DNA of 63,803 bases from positions 1 through 63,803 of the forward strand of contig JAFXXD010000034.1 in NCBI GenBank assembly GCA_017542475.1, read 5' to 3'. This document shows, in pieces, positions 26,812 to 34,582 of the stretch; positions within the stretch are counted from its first letter, which is position 1, and each line of letters starts with the position of its first letter. The stretch is from Ruminococcus sp. GTDB taxonomy: Bacteria; Bacillota; Clostridia; Oscillospirales; Ruminococcaceae. The notes beneath the pieces are model-generated. The model searched no databases and had not been told where the DNA came from. It saw only the letters and a list, made by a program, of their open reading frames with translations. The position numbers were made by a program, and so were the translations under genes.

Positions 26812-28086
26812 TTATCTTTCGAGTATCTGCGACCTGTCGGGACCGATGCCTACCATGCTCACCTTGCAGCCTACGAGCTCTTCAAGGCGCTCGATGTACT
26901 TCTTGCAGTTTGCGGGAAGCTCGTCGAAGCTTGCGCACTTGGAGATGTCCTCGGTGAAGCCGTCGAACTCCTCGTATACGGGAGTGCAGCCCTCGAGCTC
27001 TTCGAGCGTGGGCGGGAAGTTCTCGGTTACAGTGCCATCGGGCTTCTTGTAGGCAACGCAGATCTTGAGCTTGTCAAGGTTTGCGAGGGTGTCGAGCTTG
27101 TTGATAGCGAGGCTGTCAAGACCGTTAACTCTTACCGAATGGCGCACGATAACTGCGTCGAACCAGCCTGTTCTTCTCGGACGACCCGTAGTCGTGCCAA
27201 ACTCACCGCCGACGTTCCTTATCTGCTCGCCTATCTCATCGTCGAGCTCTGTCGGGAAGGGACCCTTGCCGACTCTCGTTGTGTAAGCCTTGGCAACGCC
27301 GATGATGTTGGTGATGACCTTCGGACCTACGCCTGTACCTACGCATACACCAGCCGAAAGCGGGTGAGATGACGTAACATAGGGATATGTGCCGAAGTCG
27401 ATGTCGAGGAGCGTAGCCTGTGCTCCCTCGAACATTATTGTCTTGCCTGCCTTTGCGGCATCGAAGGTGAGGACGGAAACGTCGTCAACGTAGGGGAGGA
27501 GGCGCTTGCCGTACTCTGTGTACTCAGCTGTAACTGCGTCGAGGTCGAAAGCCTTGCCGCCGTAAACGTCTGTGATTATCTTGTTCTTGAGCTTGCCTGT
27601 GGACTGTATCTTCTCCGCGAGCACCTCGGGGTGAACGAGGTCGTATACGCGGATTCCGCAGCGCTCGTACTTATCCATATATGTAGGACCTATGCCGCGC
27701 TTTGTAGTGCCGATGTCCTTGCCGCCGCGGAAAGCCTCCGAGAGACCGTCAAGCTCGATATGCCACGGCATAACGACGTGTGCGCGGGGGTCTATCTTAA
27801 GGTTGGCAGTGGATATGCCTCTTGCCTCAAGGCTGTCGAGCTCGCCTATGAAGTCCTTGGGGTCGAGAACTACTCCTGCGCCTATAAGGCAGAGGGTGTC
27901 CTTGTAGAGAATACCCGAGGGAATGAGGTGGAGCTTGTATACCTCACCGTTATTAACGACGGTATGACCCGCGTTGTTTCCGCCCTGTGAGCGTACCACA
28001 ACATCGGCGCGGGAGGAAATGATGTCGATTATCTTACCCTTTCCTTCGTCTCCCCACTGTGTACCAACAACAATATTAGCAGGCAT
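26812..28086 (-). CDS. purA: Adenylosuccinate synthetase
   Basis: The start at 28086 (MPANIVVGTQWGDEGKGK) has GAGGAAT upstream; the ORF extends 14 codons further without support. At 424 residues it matches the family length. Motifs: GTQWGDEGKGK (GTP-binding glycine loop), NAGHTVV, GTTKRGIGPTYMDK, EGAQATLLDIDFGTYPYVTSS and TTGRPRRTGWFD. It makes adenylosuccinate from IMP, aspartate and GTP, the first committed step to AMP, in the cytoplasm. A good promoter lies upstream. In Bacillus purA sits near the origin, in line with the parS site here. Confidence 0.97.
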   Translation of the reverse strand: MPANIVVGTQWGDEGKGKIIDIISSRADVVVRSQGGNNAGHTVVNNGEVYKLHLIPSGILYKDTLCLIGAGVVLDPKDFIGELDSLEARGISTANLKIDPRAHVVMPWHIELDGLSEAFRGGKDIGTTKRGIGPTYMDKYERCGIRVYDLVHPEVLAEKIQSTGKLKNKIITDVYGGKAFDLDAVTAEYTEYGKRLLPYVDDVSVLTFDAAKAGKTIMFEGAQATLLDIDFGTYPYVTSSHPLSAGVCVGTGVGPKVITNIIGVAKAYTTRVGKGPFPTELDDEIGEQIRNVGGEFGTTTGRPRRTGWFDAVIVRHSVRVNGLDSLAINKLDTLANLDKLKICVAYKKPDGTVTENFPPTLEELEGCTPVYEEFDGFTEDISKCASFDELPANCKKYIERLEELVGCKVSMVGIGPDRSQILER

Positions 28087-28139
28087 TGTGATTCCTCTTT
28101 TCATAATGATTATAGCGTGCATAAGCACAATTACAATTA

Positions 28140-28168
28140 ATTATATCACAGTTGCAGCAAAAATGCAA
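28140..28168 (-). promoter_or_regulatory. purA promoter
   Basis: Minus strand: TTGCAT (28168-28163), 17 bases, TATAAT (28145-28140). No purine riboswitch-like fold was seen in the ~50-base leader. Confidence 0.7.
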
Positions 28169-28213
28169 GACTTTGGAGAAAAAAAGCCCGTTTTTCAGAA
28201 TTTTTCAGTTGTT

Positions 28214-28401
28214 TCCCGCCGAAAGCAGACTATGCCCTCTGTACAGAGTGAGCGAGCTTGCGAGCGGCAACGTAGTTGGATTCCAAAGGGCTGTGCCCTT
28301 TGGCAGGGTCTGGGACAGAGTCCCAGCGGATTCCAAAGGCAGAGCCTTTGGCAGAGTCCAGAGACGGCGTCTCTGGCGGATTGTTAAGGCAGAGCCTTAA
28401 C
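28214..28401. repeat. Constant-loop hairpin repeat cluster, copy 1
   Basis: Head CCGCCGAAAGCAGACTATGCC (28215-28235), then GAGTGAGCGAG...GCGAGCGGCAACG. Five hairpins with 3-nt loops follow: CCAAAGGGC-tgt, CTGGGAC-aga, CCAAAGGC-aga, CCAGAGAC-ggc and GTTAAGGC-aga, each with its exact complement. Related clusters are at 30483, 43098 and 60048, and a head-only copy at 61497. The gap holds no gene. Confidence 0.8.
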
Positions 28402-28433
28402 AAAAATCCCCGCAGGCAGCCGCCTGCGGGGAT
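28402..28433 (-). terminator. Terminator of the zinc-ribbon gene
   Basis: Read on the minus strand, ATCCCCGCAGGC / GCCTGCGGGGAT is followed by TTTTTG, directly after the stop codon. Confidence 0.85.
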
Positions 28434-28437
28434 CTCA

Positions 28438-28926
28438 TCATTCATCAAGCTTAGCGCCGCATTTGTCGCAGAAGCGTGCCGCGTCCACGAGCTCCGCTCC
28501 GCACTTCTTGCACACCGTGACCTTTTCAGCCGCGACGTGCTCGGTTTTCTTCTCGGGGCGGACTATCTTCGTGCCGCACTTGTCGCAGAAACGAGCGTCC
28601 TTGGTGACGAGCTCGCCGCACTGCGGACACGGTATCTTGTCTTCAAGGTCGCTGAGGAGCTCGTTGAGGCGCTCTATCTCGCGCTCCTTCTCCCTGATGT
28701 TGTCGAACTGGGACTTGAACTGCTGCGAATCGGGCTGCTCGGCGAATACCTTCTTGCCGATACCGATGTAAATGTTGTTCGTCTCGAAGGTGAGACGTCC
28801 TATCTCCTTCTTTATGCGGGACTTTTCAGTCATCTTCTTATAGCTGTCCGAGCCTGTCTTGATACCCTTATCTACGGTATCTCCGACCTTTTCGGCTATT
28901 TCCTTTACACTGTCAACAAAGCCCAT
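28438..28926 (-). CDS. Small cytoplasmic protein with amphipathic N-terminus, coiled coil and two zinc ribbons
   Basis: 162 residues, start supported by AGGAGG. Residues 1-35 (VDSVKEIAEKVGDTVDKG) form an amphipathic helix. Residues ~40-90 look like a coiled coil ending NIREKEREIERLNELL. Two double-CxxC ribbons follow: CPQCGELVTKDARFCDKCG and CKKCGAELVDAARFCDKCG. This layout (helix-coil-ribbon) is common in uncharacterised Firmicutes proteins and suggests an oligomer with a zinc-dependent binding end. Function unknown. Downstream of the nucleoside phosphorylase gene on the same strand (38 bases), it may share its transcript. Confidence 0.8.
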   Translation of the reverse strand: MGFVDSVKEIAEKVGDTVDKGIKTGSDSYKKMTEKSRIKKEIGRLTFETNNIYIGIGKKVFAEQPDSQQFKSQFDNIREKEREIERLNELLSDLEDKIPCPQCGELVTKDARFCDKCGTKIVRPEKKTEHVAAEKVTVCKKCGAELVDAARFCDKCGAKLDE

Positions 28927-28964
28927 TGGTCATTCCTCCTTTTGGATATGTTCGCGCGTTTCGC

Positions 28965-30245
28965 TCACGTCAGAGCTGTGGCTGTGAGGTCGCGGAAGGT
29001 TATCGCGTTGTACGCGCGGACGGCTGCCTCAGAGAAGTCGCTGCAAACGGTCGAGTAGAGCGTCATCAGCGGAGCGTCCATTGATATCTTGTCGCCGACC
29101 TCGAAGTCGAGCACGATGCCCGCTGTCGGGTCGATAGCGTCGTCCTTCTGGATACGTCCCGCGCCGAGCAGCAGCGAAGCCATTCCGAGCTCCTCCGCGT
29201 TCACGGCTACTATCTCGACATCGCGGCTTGCGCGTATCTCGTGCTTAAAGCGCGGCTGCGGCAGGAGCGAAACGTCGTCGCATATGCGTCCGTCGCCGCC
29301 GTGGAGCTCGATAGTCTCCTTCAGCACGGCGAGAGCACGTCCCGAGGAGATAGCCTCCTCTGCCATGCGCTGACACTCTCCGAAGGTGCCCTTGCCCGCG
29401 AGCTCGAGCAGGTTAGCGGTCAGCTCGATGCAGACATCGTAGAGTCTGCCTCTGACCTTGCCCTGCAATACCTCGATAGCTTCTTTGACCTCAAGAGCGT
29501 TGCCGATACAGCTTCCGAGCGGGCTGTCCATATCAGTCACCACAGCGCGGCATTTCTTGCCAGCCGCGTCGCCGACACGCTCCATAAGGTCGCCGAGCTT
29601 GCGGGCTTCGAGGTTGGTCTTCATAAATGCTCCCGAGCCGCATTTTACGTCGAGGAGCAGTATATCGGCGTTGAGAGCGAGCTTCTTGCTCATAATGCTC
29701 GCGCAGATGAGCGGTATGCTGTCCACAGTGCCCGTTGCATTGCGGAGGGCGTATATCTTCTTGTCGGCGGGACAGAGCGTGCCGCTCTGCGAGATTATCG
29801 AGAAGCCCGTCTTGTTGACGATTTCCGCGAATTCGGGGAAGGGGAGCTCCGTGCGGTAGCCGCTTATGCTTTCGAGCTTGTCTATCGTGCCGCCTGTGTG
29901 TCCGAGACCCTTGCCCGACATCTTCGGCACGTACACTCCGCAAGCCGCCGCGGCAGGACCGATGATGAAGCTGGTCTTGTCGCCGACTCCGCCCGTGCTG
30001 TGCTTGTCGGCGGTAATGCCGTCTATACAGCTCATATCGAGGATATCGCCGCTGTCGCGCATAGCCTTTGTGAGGGCGACCGTCTCGTGCTCGTTGAGCC
30101 CGTTCAGGCAGACCGCCATCAGCCACGCCGACATCTGATAGTCGGGGATATCGCCGTTTGTGTAGCCTTCAACGACGAAGTTTATCTCCTCGTCGGAGAG
30201 GGGGATCGCACGTTTGGTCTTGTTGATTATATCAATTATGTTCAA
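28965..30245 (-). CDS. Pyrimidine-nucleoside / thymidine phosphorylase
   Basis: TTG at 30245 is the likely start: AGGAGGTG lies at ideal distance and MNIIDIINKTKRA matches the family start; the ORF's extra N-terminus is unsupported. 426 residues. Motifs: DKHSTGGVGDKTSF (the thymidine phosphorylase signature with phosphate-binding Lys/Ser/Thr), KMSGKGLGHTGGTIDKLESI, MSKKLA and KCGSGAFMK. It splits thymidine or uridine with phosphate to base and (deoxy)ribose 1-phosphate for salvage. Sequence alone does not separate deoA from pdp; the Firmicutes type is usually Pdp. Confidence 0.93.
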   Translation of the reverse strand: MNIIDIINKTKRAIPLSDEEINFVVEGYTNGDIPDYQMSAWLMAVCLNGLNEHETVALTKAMRDSGDILDMSCIDGITADKHSTGGVGDKTSFIIGPAAAACGVYVPKMSGKGLGHTGGTIDKLESISGYRTELPFPEFAEIVNKTGFSIISQSGTLCPADKKIYALRNATGTVDSIPLICASIMSKKLALNADILLLDVKCGSGAFMKTNLEARKLGDLMERVGDAAGKKCRAVVTDMDSPLGSCIGNALEVKEAIEVLQGKVRGRLYDVCIELTANLLELAGKGTFGECQRMAEEAISSGRALAVLKETIELHGGDGRICDDVSLLPQPRFKHEIRASRDVEIVAVNAEELGMASLLLGAGRIQKDDAIDPTAGIVLDFEVGDKISMDAPLMTLYSTVCSDFSEAAVRAYNAITFRDLTATALT

Positions 30246-30388
30246 AATTTTCACCTCCTGTGTTATTGTATAACACAAGGCAACGTTCCGCCCTGTGCTT
30301 TACATATATATTTTAGCACATCTTTTCAAAAAAATCAACTGTTCGGGGAAAATTTTTGTAGCCGAATGTCGTGCATGAAATTTGATGC

Positions 30389-30465
30389 GGGACGCCGAGG
30401 GCGGCGTCCCCTACATAGTGTTGCCGCAATTGATTCGGTAGAGCGCGGGCGGATAATATCCGCCC
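30389..30465. repeat. GTAGGGG-family repeat and palindrome upstream of the phosphorylase gene
   Basis: The hairpin GGGACGCC / GGCGTCCC (30389-30410) is followed by CTACA. A perfect 19-base palindrome GGGCGGATAATATCCGCCC lies at 30447-30465. No gene is seen in 30246-30621. Confidence 0.65.
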
Positions 30466-30482
30466 TGCTGTATATTACTTCA

Positions 30483-30624
30483 CGCCGAAAGCAGACTGAG
30501 CCTTTTGTACAGAGTGAGCGAGCAAAGCGAGCGGCAACGTAGTTCGGGGTCAGGGGAACTGTGTTCCCCTGCGGGGTTCGGGGCAGAGCCCCGACGAATT
30601 CCAAAGGCAGAGCCTTTGGCTTCA
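30483..30624. repeat. Constant-loop hairpin repeat cluster, copy 2
   Basis: Head CGCCGAAAGCAGACTGAGCC, then GTGAGCGAG...GCGAGCGGCAACG. Hairpins are CAGGGGAAC-tgt, TCGGGGC-aga and CCAAAGGC-aga with perfect complements. It abuts the bofA stop codon. Confidence 0.8.
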
Positions 30625-30876
30625 TAAATATCTTACTACTATCATCGCTGCCACAAACGGCGCTCCGAGCACTGTGCTGCCGCAGACGTTGAACAGATTC
30701 AGCGGCAGATACGCGCCGAACTGCTCGCCGAAGAGGTTGACGAGAAACAGCGCCGCAAGTCCCGAAATGCTCCCGAACAGAACCGACAGCAGCCTGTGCT
30801 TGCGTCTCACGTAGTATACTGCCATCGCCGCGAGCACCGCTCCGCACACGATATAGAATATCAGACCCATATCCAT
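30622..30876 (-). CDS. bofA: BofA-like inhibitor of pro-sigma-K processing
   Basis: 84 residues with two hydrophobic segments (YIVCGAVLAAMAVYYV; ISGLAALFLVNLFG). The BofA family core is present: ALFLVNLFGEQFG, LPLNLFNV then STVLGAPFVAAMIVV (family pattern N-x-x-x-V...G-x-P-G/F-V-A). In Bacillus BofA holds the SpoIVFB protease inactive in the outer forespore membrane until engulfment is complete. It is the last gene of a four-gene minus-strand cluster, suggesting the three unknown genes ahead may also be sporulation-linked (inference). Confidence 0.85.
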   Translation of the reverse strand: MDMGLIFYIVCGAVLAAMAVYYVRRKHRLLSVLFGSISGLAALFLVNLFGEQFGAYLPLNLFNVCGSTVLGAPFVAAMIVVRYL

Positions 30877-30891
30877 TGTATCACCACCGTT

Positions 30892-31164
30892 CTACAGCAG
30901 TATATAGCCGAGCGCGATGACGAGCCTGATGTCGCCGCCCTCTTTCAGCAGCAGAAACAGCAGAGCCGCTATCAGCAGGGTGTCGCTGTCGATACCGTCG
31001 GGGAGTATGCTCCCGAGGAGGTCGCGCCGCCTCGGAGCGCTGCGGCTCTGCGGCGGCTTCTCAGCCTGCTGTTCAATGACAGGCGGGGGCAGGGGAGGCA
31101 TATCCGCGTGCCTTGTAGGTGGCTCCCACGAGCCGCGCCTCATTCCGCTGCCGTATACCGACAT
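30892..31164 (-). CDS. Small uncharacterised protein, proline-rich with hydrophobic C-terminus
   Basis: 90 residues. The first half is Pro/Arg-rich (EPPTRHADMPPLPPPV, RSAPRRR). The end is one hydrophobic segment with acidic breaks (DSDTLLIAALLFLLLKEGGDIRLVIALGYILL), of a kind seen in short proteins of sporulating clostridia. No named family. It starts after GGAGGTG (31171-31177 read on the minus strand) and lies 15 bases upstream of bofA, clearly the same transcript. Confidence 0.7.
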   Translation of the reverse strand: MSVYGSGMRRGSWEPPTRHADMPPLPPPVIEQQAEKPPQSRSAPRRRDLLGSILPDGIDSDTLLIAALLFLLLKEGGDIRLVIALGYILL

Positions 31165-31186
31165 ATCAACACCTCCCCGACCTACG

Positions 31187-31558
31187 CTACATTATGTCTT
31201 TAAGCAATCCGCTTTCCTTCGCCATATTCCACACGGCTATCAGCTTCAGCAGCTTGACCGCCCTGTCCACGCGCTTCTGCTTTTCCTCGCCGAGGTGCGG
31301 CTTCAGCGCGAGCAGCAGGTCGGCGTTCTTGTCGCTCTGAGTGAAGGCTCCCGCGAGGCTCGTCAGCTTGAGTATCGTTTCGATATCGGGCATACCTCCG
31401 CCGTCCGAGCCCGTGCTTTCCTCGGCGGGAGCCTCCTCCGCGGTATCGGTCGGCTCGCCGCCTGCGTCCGACATAAACATCTTCGCGAGCTCCGACAGCT
31501 GACGGACGCTCTCCTCGTCCGACAGCAGCCCCGATACCTTATCCATTACATCGTCCAT
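31187..31558 (-). CDS. Uncharacterised acidic protein in the bofA cluster
   Basis: 123 residues, no signal or membrane segment. A helical N-terminus (MDKVSGLLSDEESVRQLSEL) and helical C-terminus (KQKRVDRAVKLLKLIAVWNMAK) flank an acidic Gly/Ser/Glu linker. Its start codon overlaps the stop of the upstream gene (TAATG), so translation is coupled. Family not recognised; role inferred only from its place ahead of bofA. Confidence 0.75.
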   Translation of the reverse strand: MDDVMDKVSGLLSDEESVRQLSELAKMFMSDAGGEPTDTAEEAPAEESTGSDGGGMPDIETILKLTSLAGAFTQSDKNADLLLALKPHLGEEKQKRVDRAVKLLKLIAVWNMAKESGLLKDIM

Positions 31559-31812
31559 TATTTCCCGCCCGAGAGCTTCTTGTACAGTGCCTTTGCCTGC
31601 GGAGTGCTCATCATCTTCTCCACGAGCTGAGGGTTGTTCACTGCCTGCCTGAACTTTGCCGCGTCACTGCCGCTCATAGCCGAGAGAGCACTGTCGAACT
31701 TGCCTGCTTCGAGCTCGCTCCTGAGCGTATCCGCGGGCACGCCTATCTTCTTGCTGACCGCATTGAGCAGTCCGCTGAGCTTATCGGGGTCAACCTTGCT
31801 GTTATTGTTCAT
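31558..31812 (-). CDS. Uncharacterised small helical protein, first gene of the bofA cluster
   Basis: 84 residues (LSGLLNAVSKKIGVPADTLRSEL, then NNPQLVEKMMSTPQAKALYKKL), wholly helical by appearance, soluble. The start is preceded by AGGAGG on the minus strand. It resembles its downstream neighbour in having repeated short Leu/Met helices and ending in a Lys-rich tail. Not recognised as a named family. Confidence 0.75.
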   Translation of the reverse strand: MNNNSKVDPDKLSGLLNAVSKKIGVPADTLRSELEAGKFDSALSAMSGSDAAKFRQAVNNPQLVEKMMSTPQAKALYKKLSGGK

Positions 31813-31910
31813 ATTAGCCTCCTGTGTGCCCGAAAACGGGCTTGCAATTGTGAATGAAAAGCTGTATAATGTATATGAGAGTTGAACTTCTTCTTTTTTG
31901 GAGGTGTATT

Positions 31911-32396
31911 ATGCGTATCATCGCTATCTCAGACACACATGGAAATTACAGCGCTCTTTCGTCCGTATTCCTGCGCAACAGCGACGCCGACTGGTTCATT
32001 CACCTTGGCGACGGCGAGCGCGAGCTCGACCGCTTCATCATCGAGCACCCCGAGTACATCGAGCGAGTGCTCCACGTCAGCGGTAACTGCGACATAGGCA
32101 GTCTCAGCCCCGAATATGTGGTGCTCCCGCTCAGCAACGGGCATAAGCTCTTCGCGACTCACGGTCATACTGTCGGAGTAAAGGGCGGGCTCGACCGCCT
32201 CAAGAGCAGAGCCGAGAAGCTGGAGTGCGATATAGTCCTCTACGGGCATACGCACGTGCGTCAGAATACCTTCACCGACGGGCTGTATATCCTCAATCCC
32301 GGCAGCGCTTCCTGTCCGCACGACGGCAGAAAGGCCTCGTTCGGCACTGTTGACATCTCGGACGCGGGCGTGCTGCTCAACATCGCTGATGTATGA
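31911..32396 (+). CDS. YfcE/MJ0936-type metallophosphoesterase
   Basis: The start at 31911 follows GGAGGTG; upstream codons are not supported. 161 residues. Calcineurin-like motifs: SDTHGN, HLGDGERE, GNCD, ATHGH and YGHTH, the complete set for a two-metal centre. Small YfcE proteins hydrolyse phosphodiesters such as bis-pNPP; the natural substrate is unknown. Possibly in an operon with the next membrane protein (84-base gap). Confidence 0.9.
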   Translation: MRIIAISDTHGNYSALSSVFLRNSDADWFIHLGDGERELDRFIIEHPEYIERVLHVSGNCDIGSLSPEYVVLPLSNGHKLFATHGHTVGVKGGLDRLKSRAEKLECDIVLYGHTHVRQNTFTDGLYILNPGSASCPHDGRKASFGTVDISDAGVLLNIADV

Positions 32397-32480
32397 TATG
32401 CCGCACGGCTGCGGAGCGTTACTGCTCACGCACTATTATATGTGACATAAAACGATAATTATACCGCGGAGGTGACAGCG

Positions 32481-33092
32481 TTGGCGGACAGCAGAATGAC
32501 GAAGAATCACGCTGATATGAAAAAGTGCGGCAGGGTCTATACCTTCGTTTCATCGGTGTACGTTACAGCCTTCGGGTTCTATATCCTTGCGGATATGTAC
32601 CTCTTGCTGATAACAATGAACGGCGATTTCAAGTATCTGCTGCTGAACGGTCCCGTATTCAAGGGAGCGGTGCTTGCGGCGGGCTTCCTCGGGACGTATA
32701 AGAAGAGCAACCTTTTCGCGGGGATAGCTCCGATGATAATGTTTATCAACACCGCTCTGTTCCGGAATGTCGATAACTACTTTGACCAGTTCTGGGGGAC
32801 GGTAATGCCGATGAAGATAGATCTTATGTATCTGTTTATGACGATAGCCCTCGCGGTGATGACGATACTCGCGAATATGAAGTACCGCTACCTCGAGCAG
32901 CAGGAGGGCTTTCCGCAGTTCAGCGAGGTCTTCGAGCAGCAGAAGACGGGCAAGCCTCAGTACGGAGCGACCTATGCGGAGAGGCTCGAGCAGCTCAAAA
33001 GGACTGCGGGCGGCAATATGGAGGGCATACCTGACGAGACTCCGATGATGGACGAGAGCCGACCGAGTATCGGACAAATGGACGAAATATGA
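32481..33092 (+). CDS. Uncharacterised four-helix membrane protein
   Basis: TTG at 32481 is preferred because GGAGGTGA (32468-32475) sits five bases ahead; the GTG at 32472 lies inside that ribosome site. 203 residues, with four hydrophobic segments (VYVTAFGFYILADMYLLLI; GAVLAAGFLGTY; FAGIAPMIMFIN; LMYLFMTIALAVMTILA) and a soluble, charged C-terminal tail ending PSIGQMDEI. No family recognised. Followed by a terminator. Confidence 0.75.
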   Translation: MADSRMTKNHADMKKCGRVYTFVSSVYVTAFGFYILADMYLLLITMNGDFKYLLLNGPVFKGAVLAAGFLGTYKKSNLFAGIAPMIMFINTALFRNVDNYFDQFWGTVMPMKIDLMYLFMTIALAVMTILANMKYRYLEQQEGFPQFSEVFEQQKTGKPQYGATYAERLEQLKRTAGGNMEGIPDETPMMDESRPSIGQMDEI

Positions 33093-33095
33093 AAA

Positions 33096-33128
33096 TAACC
33101 ACAGGGAAGTGATTCTCTGTGGTTTTTT
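33096..33128 (+). terminator. Terminator after the membrane protein
   Basis: AACCACAG / CTGTGGTT followed by six T. Confidence 0.85.
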
Positions 33129-33157
33129 CAGATAAAAAAGAATTTTTTTGAAAAATC

Positions 33158-33187
33158 TGTAATAAATGTGAAAGCCGCTCGTCTAAC
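33158..33187 (+). promoter_or_regulatory. Candidate ECF-type autoregulatory promoter
   Basis: TGTAAT (33158-33163), 16 bases, then CGTCTAAC (33180-33187). The CGTC -10 core is typical of ECF sigma promoters in Firmicutes, and no sigma-A pair fits better. It lies 20 bases before the ECF sigma gene. Confidence 0.5.
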
Positions 33188-33207
33188 TATATGAAGGAGG
33201 TGAGATG

Positions 33208-33705
33208 ATGGACAGGGAATTCCACGAGATATACGAGAAATACAGCGCCGACCTCTACGCCTTTATCCTGAGAATGTGCCGCAATGAGCAGCTTGCGAAG
33301 GACATTTTGCAGGACACGATGCTGAAAGCTATGACAAGCGCCGACAGCTTCAATGGCGGCTGCTCCGTGAGGACGTGGCTGTGTACTATCGCGAAGAATC
33401 TCTGCTGCGACTACCTGAAAAAAGCCGAGAACAGGAACAGCTCCATTGACGATGTTCCCGAGCCTGCCGCAAATGAGAGCATCGAAGCCTCCTTTGCGGA
33501 CAAGGACACGGCTATGCATATCCATCATCTGCTCCACGAGCTCGACGAGCCGTACCGCGAGGTCTTTTCCCTGCGGGTTTTCGCAGAGCTGAGCTACTCC
33601 GAGATAGGAGAGGTGTTCGGCAAAAGCGGCAACTGGGCAGGCGTGACCTTCTACCGCGCCAAGCAAAGGCTTATGGAGCTGATGAAAAAGGAGGGACTGC
33701 TATGA
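33208..33705 (+). CDS. ECF-type RNA polymerase sigma factor
   Basis: 165 residues. Region 2 (ADLYAFILRMCRNEQLAKDILQDTMLKAM, with the conserved DILQD) and region 4 (PYREVFSLRVFAELSYSEIGEVFG, helix-turn-helix) are joined by a short linker, with no sigma 1.1 or region 3. ATG at 33208 is best spaced from AGGAGGTG; 33205 is an adjacent alternative. The stop overlaps the anti-sigma start (ATGA), so the pair is translated together. It likely drives a small envelope-stress regulon including its own operon (inference). Confidence 0.92.
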   Translation: MDREFHEIYEKYSADLYAFILRMCRNEQLAKDILQDTMLKAMTSADSFNGGCSVRTWLCTIAKNLCCDYLKKAENRNSSIDDVPEPAANESIEASFADKDTAMHIHHLLHELDEPYREVFSLRVFAELSYSEIGEVFGKSGNWAGVTFYRAKQRLMELMKKEGLL

Positions 33706-34541
33706 ATAAGAATGAAATATCCTGCAATACGATAATCGACCTGCTTCCTCTCTATAAGGAGGAGATATGCAGCGAGGAGACGAAGGAGCTCGTTGAGGAG
33801 CACCTGCAAAGCTGTGGCAGCTGCCGCAGCCTGTCCGAGTCGCTGACCGTTGCCGAGCCTGTGAAAGCGGCGGCTCCGAGCGAGGCGGAGACCTTCCGAA
33901 AGGTCGGCAGAAAGCTGAAAAGGAGCCGTTTCACGAAAGTGATGGCTGTGCTGATGTGCGTGTGTATTGCGCTGTTCGGAGCAGTCAATGCGGCGTGGTA
34001 CTTCCTGAAATACCGCCCGATGAAGCTTATGTGCGAGGGTATGTCTCAGATAGGTACTGGCGACCTGAGAGAAACTCCCAACGAGCGTAAGCTGTCGATA
34101 TACGTCGCAGAGGACGAGAACTACTTCTACTCGGTAAGGCTGCCGAACTACCTCAATTTCACGATGGGAACGGCTACTATCGCGCCGATAGGAGCAATGG
34201 GTATAGACGAAAACGGTATGAACTACTACAACGACGGCACGCAGCCTATCCTGACTATCCCGCATAAGATATTCGGTACGGATTATTACTTCGTCGGCTG
34301 TGAAGTCATCACTTCGACCGAGCTTTCACCGACAGCGTCATCTTATAATGTCAGCTGGTACACGTTCGAGACTGACCCCGAGCTAAGCAGAGTGATCAAG
34401 CCCGCTTTATCTTCGTCAGGAGAGACTTCAGATATTATGGGAGAGATCTCGGATATGAACGACATACTCGAAACGCACAAGGACGAGCTCGCTGCTATGA
34501 AGCAAGCCGCCATGGACAGGTGGGGCAAATACCTTAAATAA
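33702..34541 (+). CDS. Membrane anti-sigma factor with zinc-finger (ZAS-like) N-terminus
   Basis: 279 residues. The N-terminal Cys/His cluster (SCNTIIDLLPLYKEEICS, then EEHLQSCGSCRSL) gives the H-x3-C-x2-C pattern of zinc-containing anti-sigma domains. A membrane helix follows at about residues 80-103 (MAVLMCVCIALFGAVNAAWYFL), then a ~170-residue exterior domain. By family it holds the cognate ECF sigma until an envelope signal. Overlaps the sigma gene by 4 bases. Confidence 0.88.
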   Translation: MNKNEISCNTIIDLLPLYKEEICSEETKELVEEHLQSCGSCRSLSESLTVAEPVKAAAPSEAETFRKVGRKLKRSRFTKVMAVLMCVCIALFGAVNAAWYFLKYRPMKLMCEGMSQIGTGDLRETPNERKLSIYVAEDENYFYSVRLPNYLNFTMGTATIAPIGAMGIDENGMNYYNDGTQPILTIPHKIFGTDYYFVGCEVITSTELSPTASSYNVSWYTFETDPELSRVIKPALSSSGETSDIMGEISDMNDILETHKDELAAMKQAAMDRWGKYLK

Positions 34542-34550
34542 GCAATAGAA

Positions 34551-34576
34551 AAGCGCGGTTCAGCTGAACCGCGCTT
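34551..34576. terminator. Bidirectional terminator
   Basis: Perfect hairpin AAGCGCGGTT / AACCGCGCTT between the convergent anti-sigma and lipoprotein genes. Confidence 0.85.
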
Positions 34577-34582
34577 CTGTTG

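Noticed and set aside
29241-30542. 433-residue plus-strand frame opposite the nucleoside phosphorylase
   Set aside because: It is a shadow of a gene with unambiguous thymidine phosphorylase signatures, and it runs into a repeat.
32248-32263. Second CACGTG-centred palindrome considered as parS
   Set aside because: It reads ACGCACGTGCGT inside the metallophosphoesterase gene, lacking the TGTTNC/GAAACA arms.
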